Origin: an uncultured Gammaproteobacteria bacterium | GTDB taxonomy: Bacteria > Pseudomonadota > Gammaproteobacteria > Ga0077536 | Assembly: GCA_903866355.1 (NCBI GenBank) | Contig: CAIPNE010000465.1 | Coordinates: 1 to 13,348 of the forward strand | Direction of reading: 5' to 3' | DNA length: 13,348 bases | Shown: piece after piece, positions 6,697 through 13,348 of the stretch | How positions within the stretch are numbered: position 1 is the stretch's first letter | Layout of the letters: each line of letters opens with the position of its first letter | The notes under the pieces: model-generated | The model's input: the letters and a program-made list of their open reading frames with translations, nothing else | The model's database searches: none | What the model was told of the DNA's origin: nothing | Position numbers and translations under genes: made by a program

Positions 6697-9528
6697 TCAG
6701 GCCGGTTTTTTTTGCTGTGGGGTGGTTGGGAGCGGGGCCTTCAATGCGGCGTCCACCAGCTCTTGTTGCTGCTTGAGGTGCAGCGCGTGGTAGCCCACCG
6801 CCGGTGAGGCGGAATAAGCCCGCGCCACGCAGCGCAGCGGCATTTCCACGGGGAAGCAGCCGGCCAGCATGCGCCGTGACAGCATGAGTGACCAAGCACC
6901 CTGATTGCGGGGTTCTTCCTGCACCCAGACCGCGTCTGCTACCGCCGGATAGGTGGTGAGGATCGTCATGATTTCCTCGCGCGGGAACGGATAAAGCTGC
7001 TCAATGCGGATAATGGCGCAAGCGTCCAACTGCTGTTCACGACGAGCTTCCAAGAGGTCGTAATACACCTTGCCGCTACAAAACAGCACCCGTTTGACCG
7101 CCTTGCGGTCGAGCGCGTCGACTTCATCGATCACCGTCTTGAAGCTGCCGGATTGGATCTCCGCCAAACTCGAAACGGAGAGTTTGTGCCGCAGCAGACT
7201 TTTGGGGCTCATCACGATCAGGGGTTTACGATAAGGACGCAGCGTCTGGCGCCTGATGAGATGAAACATCTGAGCGGGGGTGGTGGGATACACGACCTGC
7301 ATATTGTCTTCGGCGCACAGCTGTAAATAGCGCTCTAGTCGTGCCGAGGAGTGCTCGGGACCTTGGCCGTCATAGCCGTGTGGCAACAGCAGGGTGAGAC
7401 CGCAAAGGCGACCCCATTTTTCTTCGCAAGAAGCAATAAATTGGTCGATAACCACCTGCGCACCATTGGCAAAATCGCCAAATTGCGCCTCCCAGATCAC
7501 GATGCCGCGGGGTTCAGAGCTGGCATAGCCAAACTCAAAGCCCAGTACGGCGGCTTCGGATAACGTGGAGTTGATGACCAAAAAACTCGCCTGATCGGCG
7601 GCGAGGTTTTGGAGGGGCAGGAAGGTATCGCCCGTTTTTTGATCGGTCACTACCGCGTGTCGATGAAAAAAAGTACCACGGGCGCTGTCCTGTCCGGACA
7701 AGCGCACCGGATGCCCCTCCGTGAGCAGCCCTGCGTACGCGAGGGTTTCTGCGTAACCCCAATCCATGGGGATTTCTCCGGCCGCCATGCGGTGGCGATC
7801 CTCATAGACCCGGCGCACGGCGCGATGCGGATCAAACTGGGCTGGGTAGGTCGACATGCGCTCGGAGAGCGTGGCAATTTTCTCGCCGCTAAGGTGGGTG
7901 GCGGTGGCGTCGCGCCAGTGGCTCGCACGATAGGGCTCAAAATTAATCAGGAAGCGCGGGTCGTGCGTGGTCGAATGTGGACGTGAGACCACGAGGTTGT
8001 TTTCGAGCGCGGCGACATAGGTGCTTGCCATCGCCGCTACTTCTGCGGCCGAAATGATCCCCTCGGCGAGCAACTGGTCGGCGTACAGTTTGCGTACGCC
8101 GCTATGTTTGCGCACGTGCTGGTACATCACGGGCTGAGTAGCCGCGGGTTCATCGGCCTCGCTGTGCCCATGCTTGCGATAGCAAATGAGGTCGATAACC
8201 ACGTCTTTATTGAATTCCATGCGGAAATCCAACGCGATTTGCGCCACGAAGGCCACGGCTTCTGGGTCGTCGCCGTTCACGTGAAAGATCGGCGCCTGCA
8301 CAATTTTGGCCACGTCTGTGCAATACAAACTGGATCGCGAGTCCAGCGGGTCGCTGGTCGTGAAACCGATTTGATTGTTGATAATCACATGGACTGTGCC
8401 GCCCGTGGTGTAGCCGCGGGTCTGCGAGAGATTGAAGGTTTCCATGACCACGCCCTGGCCGGCAAACGCCGCGTCGCCATGGATCAGCAGCGGCAGCACT
8501 TGGTTGCGTTCAACATCGCCCCGCCGGTCTTGGCGAGCACGCACCGAACCCTCGACGACGGGGTCGATGATTTCTAAATGCGAGGGATTAAACGCCAGCG
8601 TGACATGCAGGGGACCATCCGGCGTCTCGATGTCCGATGAAAAGCCCATGTGATACTTCACGTCACCTAGGCGCGCTGCGCGACTTTTGCCCTCGAATTC
8701 CTCGAATAGCTTGGAGGGGTGTTTGCCAACAATATTCACCAAGACGTTTAGCCGGCCCCGATGGGCCATGCCGATGACGACTTCTTTGATCCCGTGGCGT
8801 CCGCAGTCGGTCAAGAGTTGATCCAGCAACGGAATGGTGCTGTCGCCGCCTTCTAGCGAAAAGCGCTTTTGGCCCACATAGCGTGTGTGTAGGTATTCCT
8901 CTAACGCGCCGGCCGCCACCACCCGCTCGAGGAGGTGGCGCTTTTTGGCCGCATCAAACGCCGGTTTAGCGAGTACCGGTTCAAGACGCTGCTGGATCCA
9001 GCGTTTTTGCGCGGTTTCGACAATGTGCATGTACTCCGCGCCAATATGGCTGCAGTAGGTGGTGCGCACGATGTCGAGGATTTGGCGCAAGGACGCACGG
9101 GCCATACCCGCGAGTGACCCGGTATTGAAGACCCGTTCCATGTCGGATTCGGCTAAGCCGTGGAAAGCCGGGTCAAGTTCCTGCACCTGCGGGCGTGCAT
9201 ACTGATTAAGCGGGTCTAGCTTGGCTTGACGATGACCCAGAAAGCGATAAGCGTTAATGAGTTGGAGCACAAAGACTTGTTTCCCATCCTCGGTGAACGC
9301 GACGCTCGCGGGGGGCGTTGTGGTCTGTTGCCGGGGCCGGTCAGCACCTGCCAGCAGGCGCTCGCGAATCGGAGAATGAGGGGTGTCGGTGGCCGATTGG
9401 CCGTCTTGCAGGCTAGCGAAATACTCGCGCCAGCCGGGGTCAACGGCGGAAGGGTTATCAAGGAAGCGCTCATAGAGGTCTTCGATGAAAGCAGCGTTGG
9501 CGCTGAAAAGGCACGAAGTAGATTGCAT
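6697..9528 (-). CDS. sucA: 2-oxoglutarate dehydrogenase E1 component
   Basis: This encodes 943 residues, close to the usual 930-950. The thiamine-diphosphate enzyme decarboxylates 2-oxoglutarate and passes the succinyl group to SucB lipoamide. The N-terminal E2-binding segment (FIEDLYERFLDNPSAVDPGW) is present, followed by MAHRGRLNVL and the thiamine diphosphate region HGDAAFAGQG through NNQIGFTTSD (about 350-392). HGHSEADEPA (about 453-462) and the transketolase-like C-terminal half (LLPHGYDGQGPEHSSARLER) follow. I chose ATG 9528 rather than ATG 9534: GAGG sits 6 nt from the former and directly abuts the latter. First gene of sucA-sucB-lpdA, divergent from gltA. sucCD and sdh are not adjacent in this window, unlike the E. 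coli arrangement. Confidence 0.97.
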   Translation of the reverse strand: MQSTSCLFSANAAFIEDLYERFLDNPSAVDPGWREYFASLQDGQSATDTPHSPIRERLLAGADRPRQQTTTPPASVAFTEDGKQVFVLQLINAYRFLGHRQAKLDPLNQYARPQVQELDPAFHGLAESDMERVFNTGSLAGMARASLRQILDIVRTTYCSHIGAEYMHIVETAQKRWIQQRLEPVLAKPAFDAAKKRHLLERVVAAGALEEYLHTRYVGQKRFSLEGGDSTIPLLDQLLTDCGRHGIKEVVIGMAHRGRLNVLVNIVGKHPSKLFEEFEGKSRAARLGDVKYHMGFSSDIETPDGPLHVTLAFNPSHLEIIDPVVEGSVRARQDRRGDVERNQVLPLLIHGDAAFAGQGVVMETFNLSQTRGYTTGGTVHVIINNQIGFTTSDPLDSRSSLYCTDVAKIVQAPIFHVNGDDPEAVAFVAQIALDFRMEFNKDVVIDLICYRKHGHSEADEPAATQPVMYQHVRKHSGVRKLYADQLLAEGIISAAEVAAMASTYVAALENNLVVSRPHSTTHDPRFLINFEPYRASHWRDATATHLSGEKIATLSERMSTYPAQFDPHRAVRRVYEDRHRMAAGEIPMDWGYAETLAYAGLLTEGHPVRLSGQDSARGTFFHRHAVVTDQKTGDTFLPLQNLAADQASFLVINSTLSEAAVLGFEFGYASSEPRGIVIWEAQFGDFANGAQVVIDQFIASCEEKWGRLCGLTLLLPHGYDGQGPEHSSARLERYLQLCAEDNMQVVYPTTPAQMFHLIRRQTLRPYRKPLIVMSPKSLLRHKLSVSSLAEIQSGSFKTVIDEVDALDRKAVKRVLFCSGKVYYDLLEARREQQLDACAIIRIEQLYPFPREEIMTILTTYPAVADAVWVQEEPRNQGAWSLMLSRRMLAGCFPVEMPLRCVARAYSASPAVGYHALHLKQQQELVDAALKAPLPTTPQQKKPA

Positions 9529-9606
9529 CTTCATCCTCGGTTAGAAGTGCGGGGCTGTGCTGTTCTCCCTCACTCGTTCCTTGTTGCGTGCGCAAGGTCA
9601 GCGCTA

Positions 9607-9636
9607 GGGCCATGAATCTTGGATCAATGATGGCCC
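9607..9636. repeat. operator-like inverted repeat between sucA and gltA
   Basis: GGGCCAT (9607-9613) and ATGGCCC (9630-9636) are perfect inverted arms with 16 nt between them. Their centres are 23 bp apart, about two helical turns. It lies 79-108 bp upstream of the sucA start. This suits a dimeric regulator; which one is unknown. Confidence 0.45.
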
Positions 9637-9644
9637 AAAGTCAC

Positions 9645-9658
9645 CTGCGACGCAGCAA
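9645..9658 (-). promoter_or_regulatory. PhaR-like box between sucA and gltA
   Basis: The minus strand reads TTGCTGCGTCGCAG. It contains a perfect CTGC-N3-GCAG palindrome (9645-9655) and shares TGCTGCGTCGCA with the phasin promoter box. It lies 117 bp upstream of sucA and about 80 bp upstream of the predicted gltA -35. It is also part of an inverted repeat (9647-9656 with 9664-9673, one mismatch, 7-nt loop). Confidence 0.4.
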
Positions 9659-9737
9659 ATTCCGCTTCGTCGCGGCGTTTTCTGCCGCCGCTGAGCCATT
9701 GCTCCAGGCCTCATTCAACTTCGCCGAACCGGCGCGC

Positions 9738-9767
9738 TTGAAGCCTTTCCATGCGGACGGGTATTCT
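9738..9767 (+). promoter_or_regulatory. predicted gltA promoter
   Basis: TTGAAG (9738-9743), an 18-bp spacer and TATTCT (9762-9767) each match 4 of 6 consensus bases. The transcript would start near 9774 and give a leader of about 60 nt before the gltA ATG. Confidence 0.45.
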
Positions 9768-9834
9768 TAGCCACTTGTGTGAGGAACATCCGCACCCTAC
9801 CAAAGCGCTCGGCAACAGTTTTAAAGAGGCATCC

Positions 9835-11130
9835 ATGGCAACTCGAATCGTCACGATAACCGACCACAAGAGCGGCAAACAGGTGGAATGCCCGGTTTAC
9901 GAAGGCGAATATGGGGCGCCTGTGATCGACATCAAGAATCTGTACAAAGAGTTGGGCATGTTTACTTTCGACCTTGGGTACGGGTCGACGGCCGCCTGCC
10001 GCAGCGCCATTACCTATCTGGACGGCGAAGACGGCGTGCTGTTGCATCGGGGCTATCCGATTGAACAGCTGGCCGAGAAGTCGAACTTTCTCGAAGTCAG
10101 CTACCTGCTGTTGCACGGCGAGTTACCCAATCAGGTGCAATCCGACGAATGGACGCACGCTATCAAGATGCACGGCATGACTCACGAGCATCTGTCCCGG
10201 TTCTACCAAGGGTATCGCTACGATGCGCATCCCATGTCGGTATTAGCCGGTGTCTGCGCAGCGGTGGCGTCCTACTACCACGCTTCGACGGACATCCACG
10301 ACCCCGAGTCCCGCATGCTCACGGCACGCCGCGTCATCGCCAAAATGCCCAATTTGGTGTCGAAAATTTATCGCCACAGTTCGGGGCTGCCATTCGTCTA
10401 TCCCGACAACTCCCGCGACCACGTCGAGAATTTCATGTACATGATGTTCTCGTGGCCCACCGAGCCCTATGTGGCGAACCCGGTGGCGCTGCGCGCGCTC
10501 AACTTGCTGTTCATCCTCCATGCCGACCATGAGCAGAACGCGAGCACCTCCACGGTGCGGTTGGCCGGTAGCGCCGAAACCAATCCCTTCGCCTGTGTTG
10601 CCGCCGGGGTGTCAACTCTCTGGGGCAAAGCCCATGGCGGGGCCAATGAGGCCGTCATCGAAATGCTGGCGGAAATTGGCGAACCCAAGAACATTCCGAA
10701 GTTCATCAGCCGGGCGAAAGATAAAGACGACAACTTCCGCCTGATGGGTTTTGGCCACCGGGTGTACAAAAATTACGACCCGCGCGCCAAAATCATTCGG
10801 CAAGCCTGTCATGACCTACTGCAGTCCATGAACCTCAACCTGCCGATGTTTGAAGTGGCGATGGAACTGGAGCGCATCGCGTTAGAAGACGAATACTTCA
10901 TTTCGCGCAAGCTTTACCCGAATGTGGATTTTTATTCCGGTCTGATTTATCAAGCCCTTGGCATCCCCGCCAATATGTTCACGCCGATGTTTGCGCTGGC
11001 TCGCGCCTCGGGCTGGATTGCTCAGTGGATGGAAATGATGGCAGACAGCGATTTCCGAATTGGCCGCCCGCGCCAGCTCTATATCGGGGCGCAACGACGC
11101 GACTACACCGCGGTGGCGGATCGCGGTTGA
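9835..11130 (+). CDS. gltA: citrate synthase (type II, hexameric class)
   Basis: This encodes 431 residues, close to the E. coli GltA length. It condenses acetyl-CoA with oxaloacetate to citrate, the entry step of the TCA cycle and the direct competitor of PHA synthesis for acetyl-CoA. The catalytic residues are in place: His267 in KAHGGAN, His308 in GFGHRVYKNYDPRA and Asp365 in NVDFYSG. The conserved LHADHEQNASTSTVR precedes them. The N-terminal beta-strand domain with VYEGEYGAPVIDI is typical of the Gram-negative NADH-sensitive class; allosteric behaviour itself is inferred. I chose ATG 9835 because GAGG is 5 nt upstream and the family starts here; the frame continues upstream to 9751 through leader sequence. 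It is divergent from sucA and 61 nt ahead of mdh. The length and N-terminal domain argue against 2-methylcitrate synthase. Confidence 0.97.
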   Translation: MATRIVTITDHKSGKQVECPVYEGEYGAPVIDIKNLYKELGMFTFDLGYGSTAACRSAITYLDGEDGVLLHRGYPIEQLAEKSNFLEVSYLLLHGELPNQVQSDEWTHAIKMHGMTHEHLSRFYQGYRYDAHPMSVLAGVCAAVASYYHASTDIHDPESRMLTARRVIAKMPNLVSKIYRHSSGLPFVYPDNSRDHVENFMYMMFSWPTEPYVANPVALRALNLLFILHADHEQNASTSTVRLAGSAETNPFACVAAGVSTLWGKAHGGANEAVIEMLAEIGEPKNIPKFISRAKDKDDNFRLMGFGHRVYKNYDPRAKIIRQACHDLLQSMNLNLPMFEVAMELERIALEDEYFISRKLYPNVDFYSGLIYQALGIPANMFTPMFALARASGWIAQWMEMMADSDFRIGRPRQLYIGAQRRDYTAVADRG

Positions 11131-11191
11131 CCACAACCGGTGCCGACCGTTTAAATTTTTATTTTCGCGAGCAACCTGGAAAGAAAGACTT

Positions 11192-12172
11192 ATGAAGACC
11201 CCCGTACGCGTGACAATTACCGGCGCTGCCGGCCAGATTTCCTATGCGCTGCTATTTCGCATCGCCTCGGGGCAAATGTTGGGCATGGATCAACCCGTGC
11301 GCTTGCAGTTGCTGGAAGTCACCCCAGCGATGAAATCCCTGCAGGGCGTGGTGATGGAATTGGACGACTGTGCGTTTCCGCTGCTCAGCAGCATTGAGAT
11401 CACCGACGACCCCAATATTGCCTTCAAGGACACCGATTTTGCTTTGCTGGTAGGCGCAAAACCGCGTGGCCCGGGCATGGAACGCAGCGATCTGCTGGCG
11501 GCCAACGGGGGGATTTTCAAGGTGCAGGGTAAGGCGATTAACGACCATGCCAGCCGCAATATTCGCGCCCTGGTGGTGGGTAATCCGGCTAACACCAATG
11601 CGTGGACCTGCGCCCACTATGCCCCGGATATCAATCCCCGGCAGTTCACGGCCATGACTCGGCTGGACCACAATCGCGCCGTGGCGCAGTTGGCCGCCAA
11701 GACCGGTGTGGCCGTGACGGATGTGCGCAAGGTCATGATTTGGGGCAATCATTCCACCACCCAGTACCCGGACCTCAGCCAGGCTGAAGTGCGGGGGGTG
11801 AGCGCGCTTGCAGGCCTCGAACGCGCTTGGTATGAGAACGAATACATTCCTCGCGTCGCCAAGCGCGGGGCAGAAATCATCGACGCCCGTGGCGCCTCCA
11901 GTGCCGCCTCGGCCGCGAATGCCGCCTTGGAACACATGCGCGATTGGGTTGCTGGCACTCCCGCCGGCGATTGGACCAGCATGGCGGTGCCAAGCGACGG
12001 CAGTTATGGCATTGAGAAAGGTCTGATGTACTCTTTCCCGGTGCGCTGTGAGGGCGGCGACTACGCCATCGTGCAGGGCTTGCCGGTCGACGATTTTAGC
12101 CGCCAACGCATGACCCTAACCGAGAACGAACTCAAAGAAGAGCGGGACGCCATTCGCAAACTCGTGGGCTAA
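11192..12172 (+). CDS. mdh: malate dehydrogenase (NAD)
   Basis: This encodes 326 residues and interconverts malate and oxaloacetate. It belongs to the roughly 325-330 aa malate dehydrogenase group (cytosolic-like) common in several proteobacteria, not the 312-aa E. coli type. Motifs: the NAD-binding loop TGAAGQISYAL (10-20), the mobile-loop substrate arginines in KPRGPGMERSD (Arg92, Arg98), VVGNPANTNA (about 128-137), TRLDHNRA with Asp159 and Arg162, and the catalytic histidine in WGNHSTTQYPD (His187). The start ATG 11192 places the Rossmann strand at once; the ribosome site is a weak purine stretch (GGAAAGAAAG). It follows gltA by 61 nt in the same direction. A small hairpin at 11124-11139 spans the gltA stop but lacks a direct T run, so co-transcription is likely. 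Confidence 0.96.
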   Translation: MKTPVRVTITGAAGQISYALLFRIASGQMLGMDQPVRLQLLEVTPAMKSLQGVVMELDDCAFPLLSSIEITDDPNIAFKDTDFALLVGAKPRGPGMERSDLLAANGGIFKVQGKAINDHASRNIRALVVGNPANTNAWTCAHYAPDINPRQFTAMTRLDHNRAVAQLAAKTGVAVTDVRKVMIWGNHSTTQYPDLSQAEVRGVSALAGLERAWYENEYIPRVAKRGAEIIDARGASSAASAANAALEHMRDWVAGTPAGDWTSMAVPSDGSYGIEKGLMYSFPVRCEGGDYAIVQGLPVDDFSRQRMTLTENELKEERDAIRKLVG

Positions 12173-12191
12173 CGCTGCCATGTGAAACCCC

Positions 12192-12215
12192 GCCGGTCGA
12201 GTCTATTCGACCGGC
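12192..12215 (+). terminator. strong hairpin after mdh, without T run
   Basis: GCCGGTCGA, loop GTCTAT, TCGACCGGC: a perfect 9-bp stem starting 19 nt after the mdh stop, flanked by CCCC and GGGG that could extend it with a bulge. No T tract follows, so it may stabilise the 3' end of the gltA-mdh mRNA or be a weak terminator. Confidence 0.4.
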
Positions 12216-12286
12216 CGTCTGGGGCGCGATCGAGAAGGCGAGAGAAGAAAAAGAAGAACAACTAAAACGCTGGCGGCTTAGGGGGA

Positions 12287-12826
12287 ATGTCCTTGGTAGA
12301 AGCGACTATCGACCCTCAGGGCTATCGCGCCAACGTGGGGATCGTGCTGCTAAACGACCAGGGCCAATCCTTTTGGGGGCGGCGCATTGGTATGTCTGCT
12401 TGGCAGTTCCCGCAAGGCGGCATCAATCCCGACGAGACTCCCCAGCAAGCGATGTATCGCGAACTGCGTGAAGAAGTCGGTTTGCTGCCAGAGCACGTTG
12501 AAATCATCGGCTGTACACGTTCTTGGCTGCGCTATCGGTTGCCCAAACGTTATATCCGTCATTCGCAAAGCCCCGTGTGCATTGGTCAAAAACAGCGCTG
12601 GTTTGTGCTACGTCTAGCCGCGGAAGAGCATCGCGTGGATCTGCAGTCGGCCGATGAGCCTGAGTTCGATCAGTGGCGTTGGATTGATTACTGGGATCCG
12701 GTGCAGCTTGTCGTCCCCTTCAAGCGCGAAGTGTATTACCGCGCGTTGTCCGAACTGGCACCGCTGGTCGCAGGTTGCGTCCACATCGCCCGCCTCACCG
12801 CGACGCCTTCCCAACAAACCCGTTAA
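12287..12826 (+). CDS. rppH: RNA pyrophosphohydrolase RppH (Nudix family)
   Basis: This encodes 179 residues. RppH removes pyrophosphate from the 5' end of triphosphorylated mRNA, which opens the transcript to RNase E decay. The complete Nudix box runs from Gly44 to Leu66 (GGINPDETPQQAMYREL then REEVGL). RppH-specific stretches are also present: GYRANVGIVLLN at the N-terminus, WQFPQGGI, and SWLRYRLPKR with SPVCIGQKQRWF downstream. The start is uncertain. ATG 12287 is only 1 nt from the GGGGG run, while TTG 12293, two codons on, is about 7 nt from it and would give a product closer to family length. A strong hairpin separates it from mdh, and a purine-rich leader (about 12230-12260) precedes it. 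I see no T-run terminator after it. Confidence 0.95.
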   Translation: MSLVEATIDPQGYRANVGIVLLNDQGQSFWGRRIGMSAWQFPQGGINPDETPQQAMYRELREEVGLLPEHVEIIGCTRSWLRYRLPKRYIRHSQSPVCIGQKQRWFVLRLAAEEHRVDLQSADEPEFDQWRWIDYWDPVQLVVPFKREVYYRALSELAPLVAGCVHIARLTATPSQQTR

Positions 12827-13147
12827 GCGCGCTGATCTCACCCCCAGTGGCGTTAGTCGGCGGCGGCAAATGGGGCCTTTCCAAGGTGCCTGCGCCGCCA
12901 CGCGACACTGGCGCGCCTCGCCCGCAGGCTATCGCCGGCGAAAAATCGCGGCCGCTACCCCCATCGATGGTGACCCACCCAGCCTCTGAGGCCCCTCTTG
13001 ATATCCCTTTGGGCGAGATAAACTTACCCACAGTTTCTGTGGATAAGTCTGTTGATGAAACGCTCGCAGCGCGCACCTAAGGGGAAAATTAAAGGGGCTC
13101 CAGTCAAACTGCACAAAAACTAACCAACCGCCCTCCGGCTCGACAAA
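12827..13147. other. region without a supported gene after rppH
   Basis: A plus-strand frame stays open to a TAA at 13078-13080. It has no ribosome site or convincing start, a Pro-rich product, and only about 62% GC at third positions, so I do not call it. The part near 12890-12960 is very GC-rich. The DnaA-box-like cluster at 13022-13058 is the only clear structure. Confidence 0.5.
13022..13058. promoter_or_regulatory. DnaA-box-like pair in an inverted repeat
   Basis: TTACCCACA (13024-13032, one mismatch to TTATNCACA) faces TGTGGATAA (13038-13046), whose complement TTATCCACA is a perfect DnaA box. The two form 12-bp inverted arms with one mismatch around TTT (13022-13048). A weaker third copy, TGTTGATGA (13050-13058, two mismatches), follows 12 bp on in direct orientation. 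No AT-rich unwinding element is visible, so an origin is not claimed. Confidence 0.4.
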
Positions 13148-13348
13148 TCAATGAGTTAGGCGGGTTTTGAGAACTCGATGCAACGAATAGTGCGGAGATG
13201 CTTGAGCGGGCGAAACTTTGCCTTCTGAATGTGCACAAGCAATCGACAGCGCTTGTACGCGGCGCCATTGTCTGAGTTTTTCTGAGTCGCTACCGGCGGT
13301 GTTTTTACGCGCCATCACGGTTTGTGAGCTTCCTGGGTTATCGGGCCG
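13148..13348 (-). CDS. possible hypothetical ORF, 5' end at or beyond window edge
   Basis: I do not recognise it. On the minus strand a frame is open from the right edge to TGA at 13148-13150 (66 codons seen). An internal ATG at 13315 would give 55 residues beginning MARKNTAGSDSEKLRQWRRV and ending in a basic tail (HRVLKTRLTH). AGGA lies about 14 nt before that ATG, too far for a normal ribosome site, so the true start may lie outside. Codon use is only weakly gene-like. It may be the end of a longer gene or a chance frame. Confidence 0.25.
   Translation of the reverse strand, partial: RPDNPGSSQTVMARKNTAGSDSEKLRQWRRVQALSIACAHSEGKVSPAQASPHYSLHRVLKTRLTH

Larger units (their letters stand above)
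9529..9834. promoter_or_regulatory. divergent sucA/gltA regulatory region (306 bp)
   Basis: No credible gene lies here. The region holds a gltA promoter candidate (9738-9767), an inverted repeat with 7-bp arms (9607-9636), a perfect CTGC-N3-GCAG site (9645-9655) inside a larger inverted repeat (9647-9673), and a second small GC hairpin (about 9672-9690). I could not find a convincing sigma70 promoter for sucA. Confidence 0.6.

Noticed and set aside
11124..11139. Hairpin CGGTTG-ACCA-CAACCG at the gltA stop as a terminator
   Set aside because: The stem overlaps the stop codon region and the T-rich stretch starts about 11 nt later. It is weak, and gltA and mdh are plausibly co-transcribed.
11252..12106. 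Long minus-strand open frame (284 codons) opposite mdh
   Set aside because: It mirrors the well-supported mdh gene. Its product is His/Gly/Arg-rich with no recognisable domain, typical of antisense shadows in GC-rich DNA.
13022..13048. Reading the inverted repeat as a terminator for rppH
   Set aside because: There is no T run after the stem, the loop is only 3 nt, and it is about 200 bp past the rppH stop. The DnaA-box match explains the sequence better.
12775..13080. Plus-strand open frame after rppH
   Set aside because: It begins inside rppH with a TTG. Possible later starts (GTG about 12850, ATG 12967) lack ribosome sites, and the product is Pro-rich and unlike any family I know.
1..13348. 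Mobile elements, phage genes, CRISPR arrays, tRNA or rRNA genes
   Set aside because: I looked for transposase-like products, regularly spaced repeats, terminal inverted repeats and RNA-gene motifs and saw none.

Overview
This window is a stretch of ordinary chromosome from a GC-rich proteobacterium (about 58-60% GC, estimated by eye) that stores polyhydroxyalkanoate (PHA). The left edge holds the 3' half of a class III-type PHA synthase. Class III enzymes are best known from purple sulfur bacteria and related Gammaproteobacteria. Together with a PhaR/phasin pair, a GTP-type PEP carboxykinase, the proteobacterial sucA-sucB-lpd order and an RppH, this points to a gammaproteobacterium, perhaps Chromatiales-like. 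The assignment is an inference from gene content, not a phylogeny. No mobile element, CRISPR array, rRNA or tRNA was seen.

Layout, left to right. Positions 2-511 (+) are the C-terminal half of phaC. It converges on a phasin gene (677-1057, -), and the gap carries a phasin terminator. A divergent regulatory region (1058-1375) separates the phasin from pckG (1376-3136, +), which ends in a clean intrinsic terminator. phaR (3191-3697, -) follows. It is overlapped ATGA-style by a possible 71-residue small ORF (3694-3909, -), and both lie behind a promoter with a PhaR-like box. The 2-oxoglutarate dehydrogenase operon sucA-sucB-lpdA (9528 down to 4032, -) comes next. It is divergent from gltA-mdh (9835-12172, +) across a structure-rich 306-bp region. 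rppH (12287-12826, +) follows mdh. The last 520 bases hold a pair of DnaA-box-like sites in a near-perfect inverted repeat and an uncertain ORF running off the right edge (-).

How it fits together. Citrate synthase, malate dehydrogenase and 2-oxoglutarate dehydrogenase (E1, E2, E3) handle acetyl-CoA and oxaloacetate in the TCA cycle. PEP carboxykinase links oxaloacetate to gluconeogenesis. PhaC, phasin and PhaR divert acetyl-CoA into PHA granules and report granule status.

The most interesting signal is regulatory. The element GCTGC-N3-GCA occurs as a tandem 16-bp repeat on the phasin -10/start region, once between the -35 and -10 of the phaR-side promoter, and once between sucA and gltA. 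The last copy shares the 12-mer TGCTGCGTCGCA with the phasin promoter. This suggests, but does not prove, that the PHA regulator PhaR also acts on TCA-cycle genes here. I found no clearly new multi-gene system.
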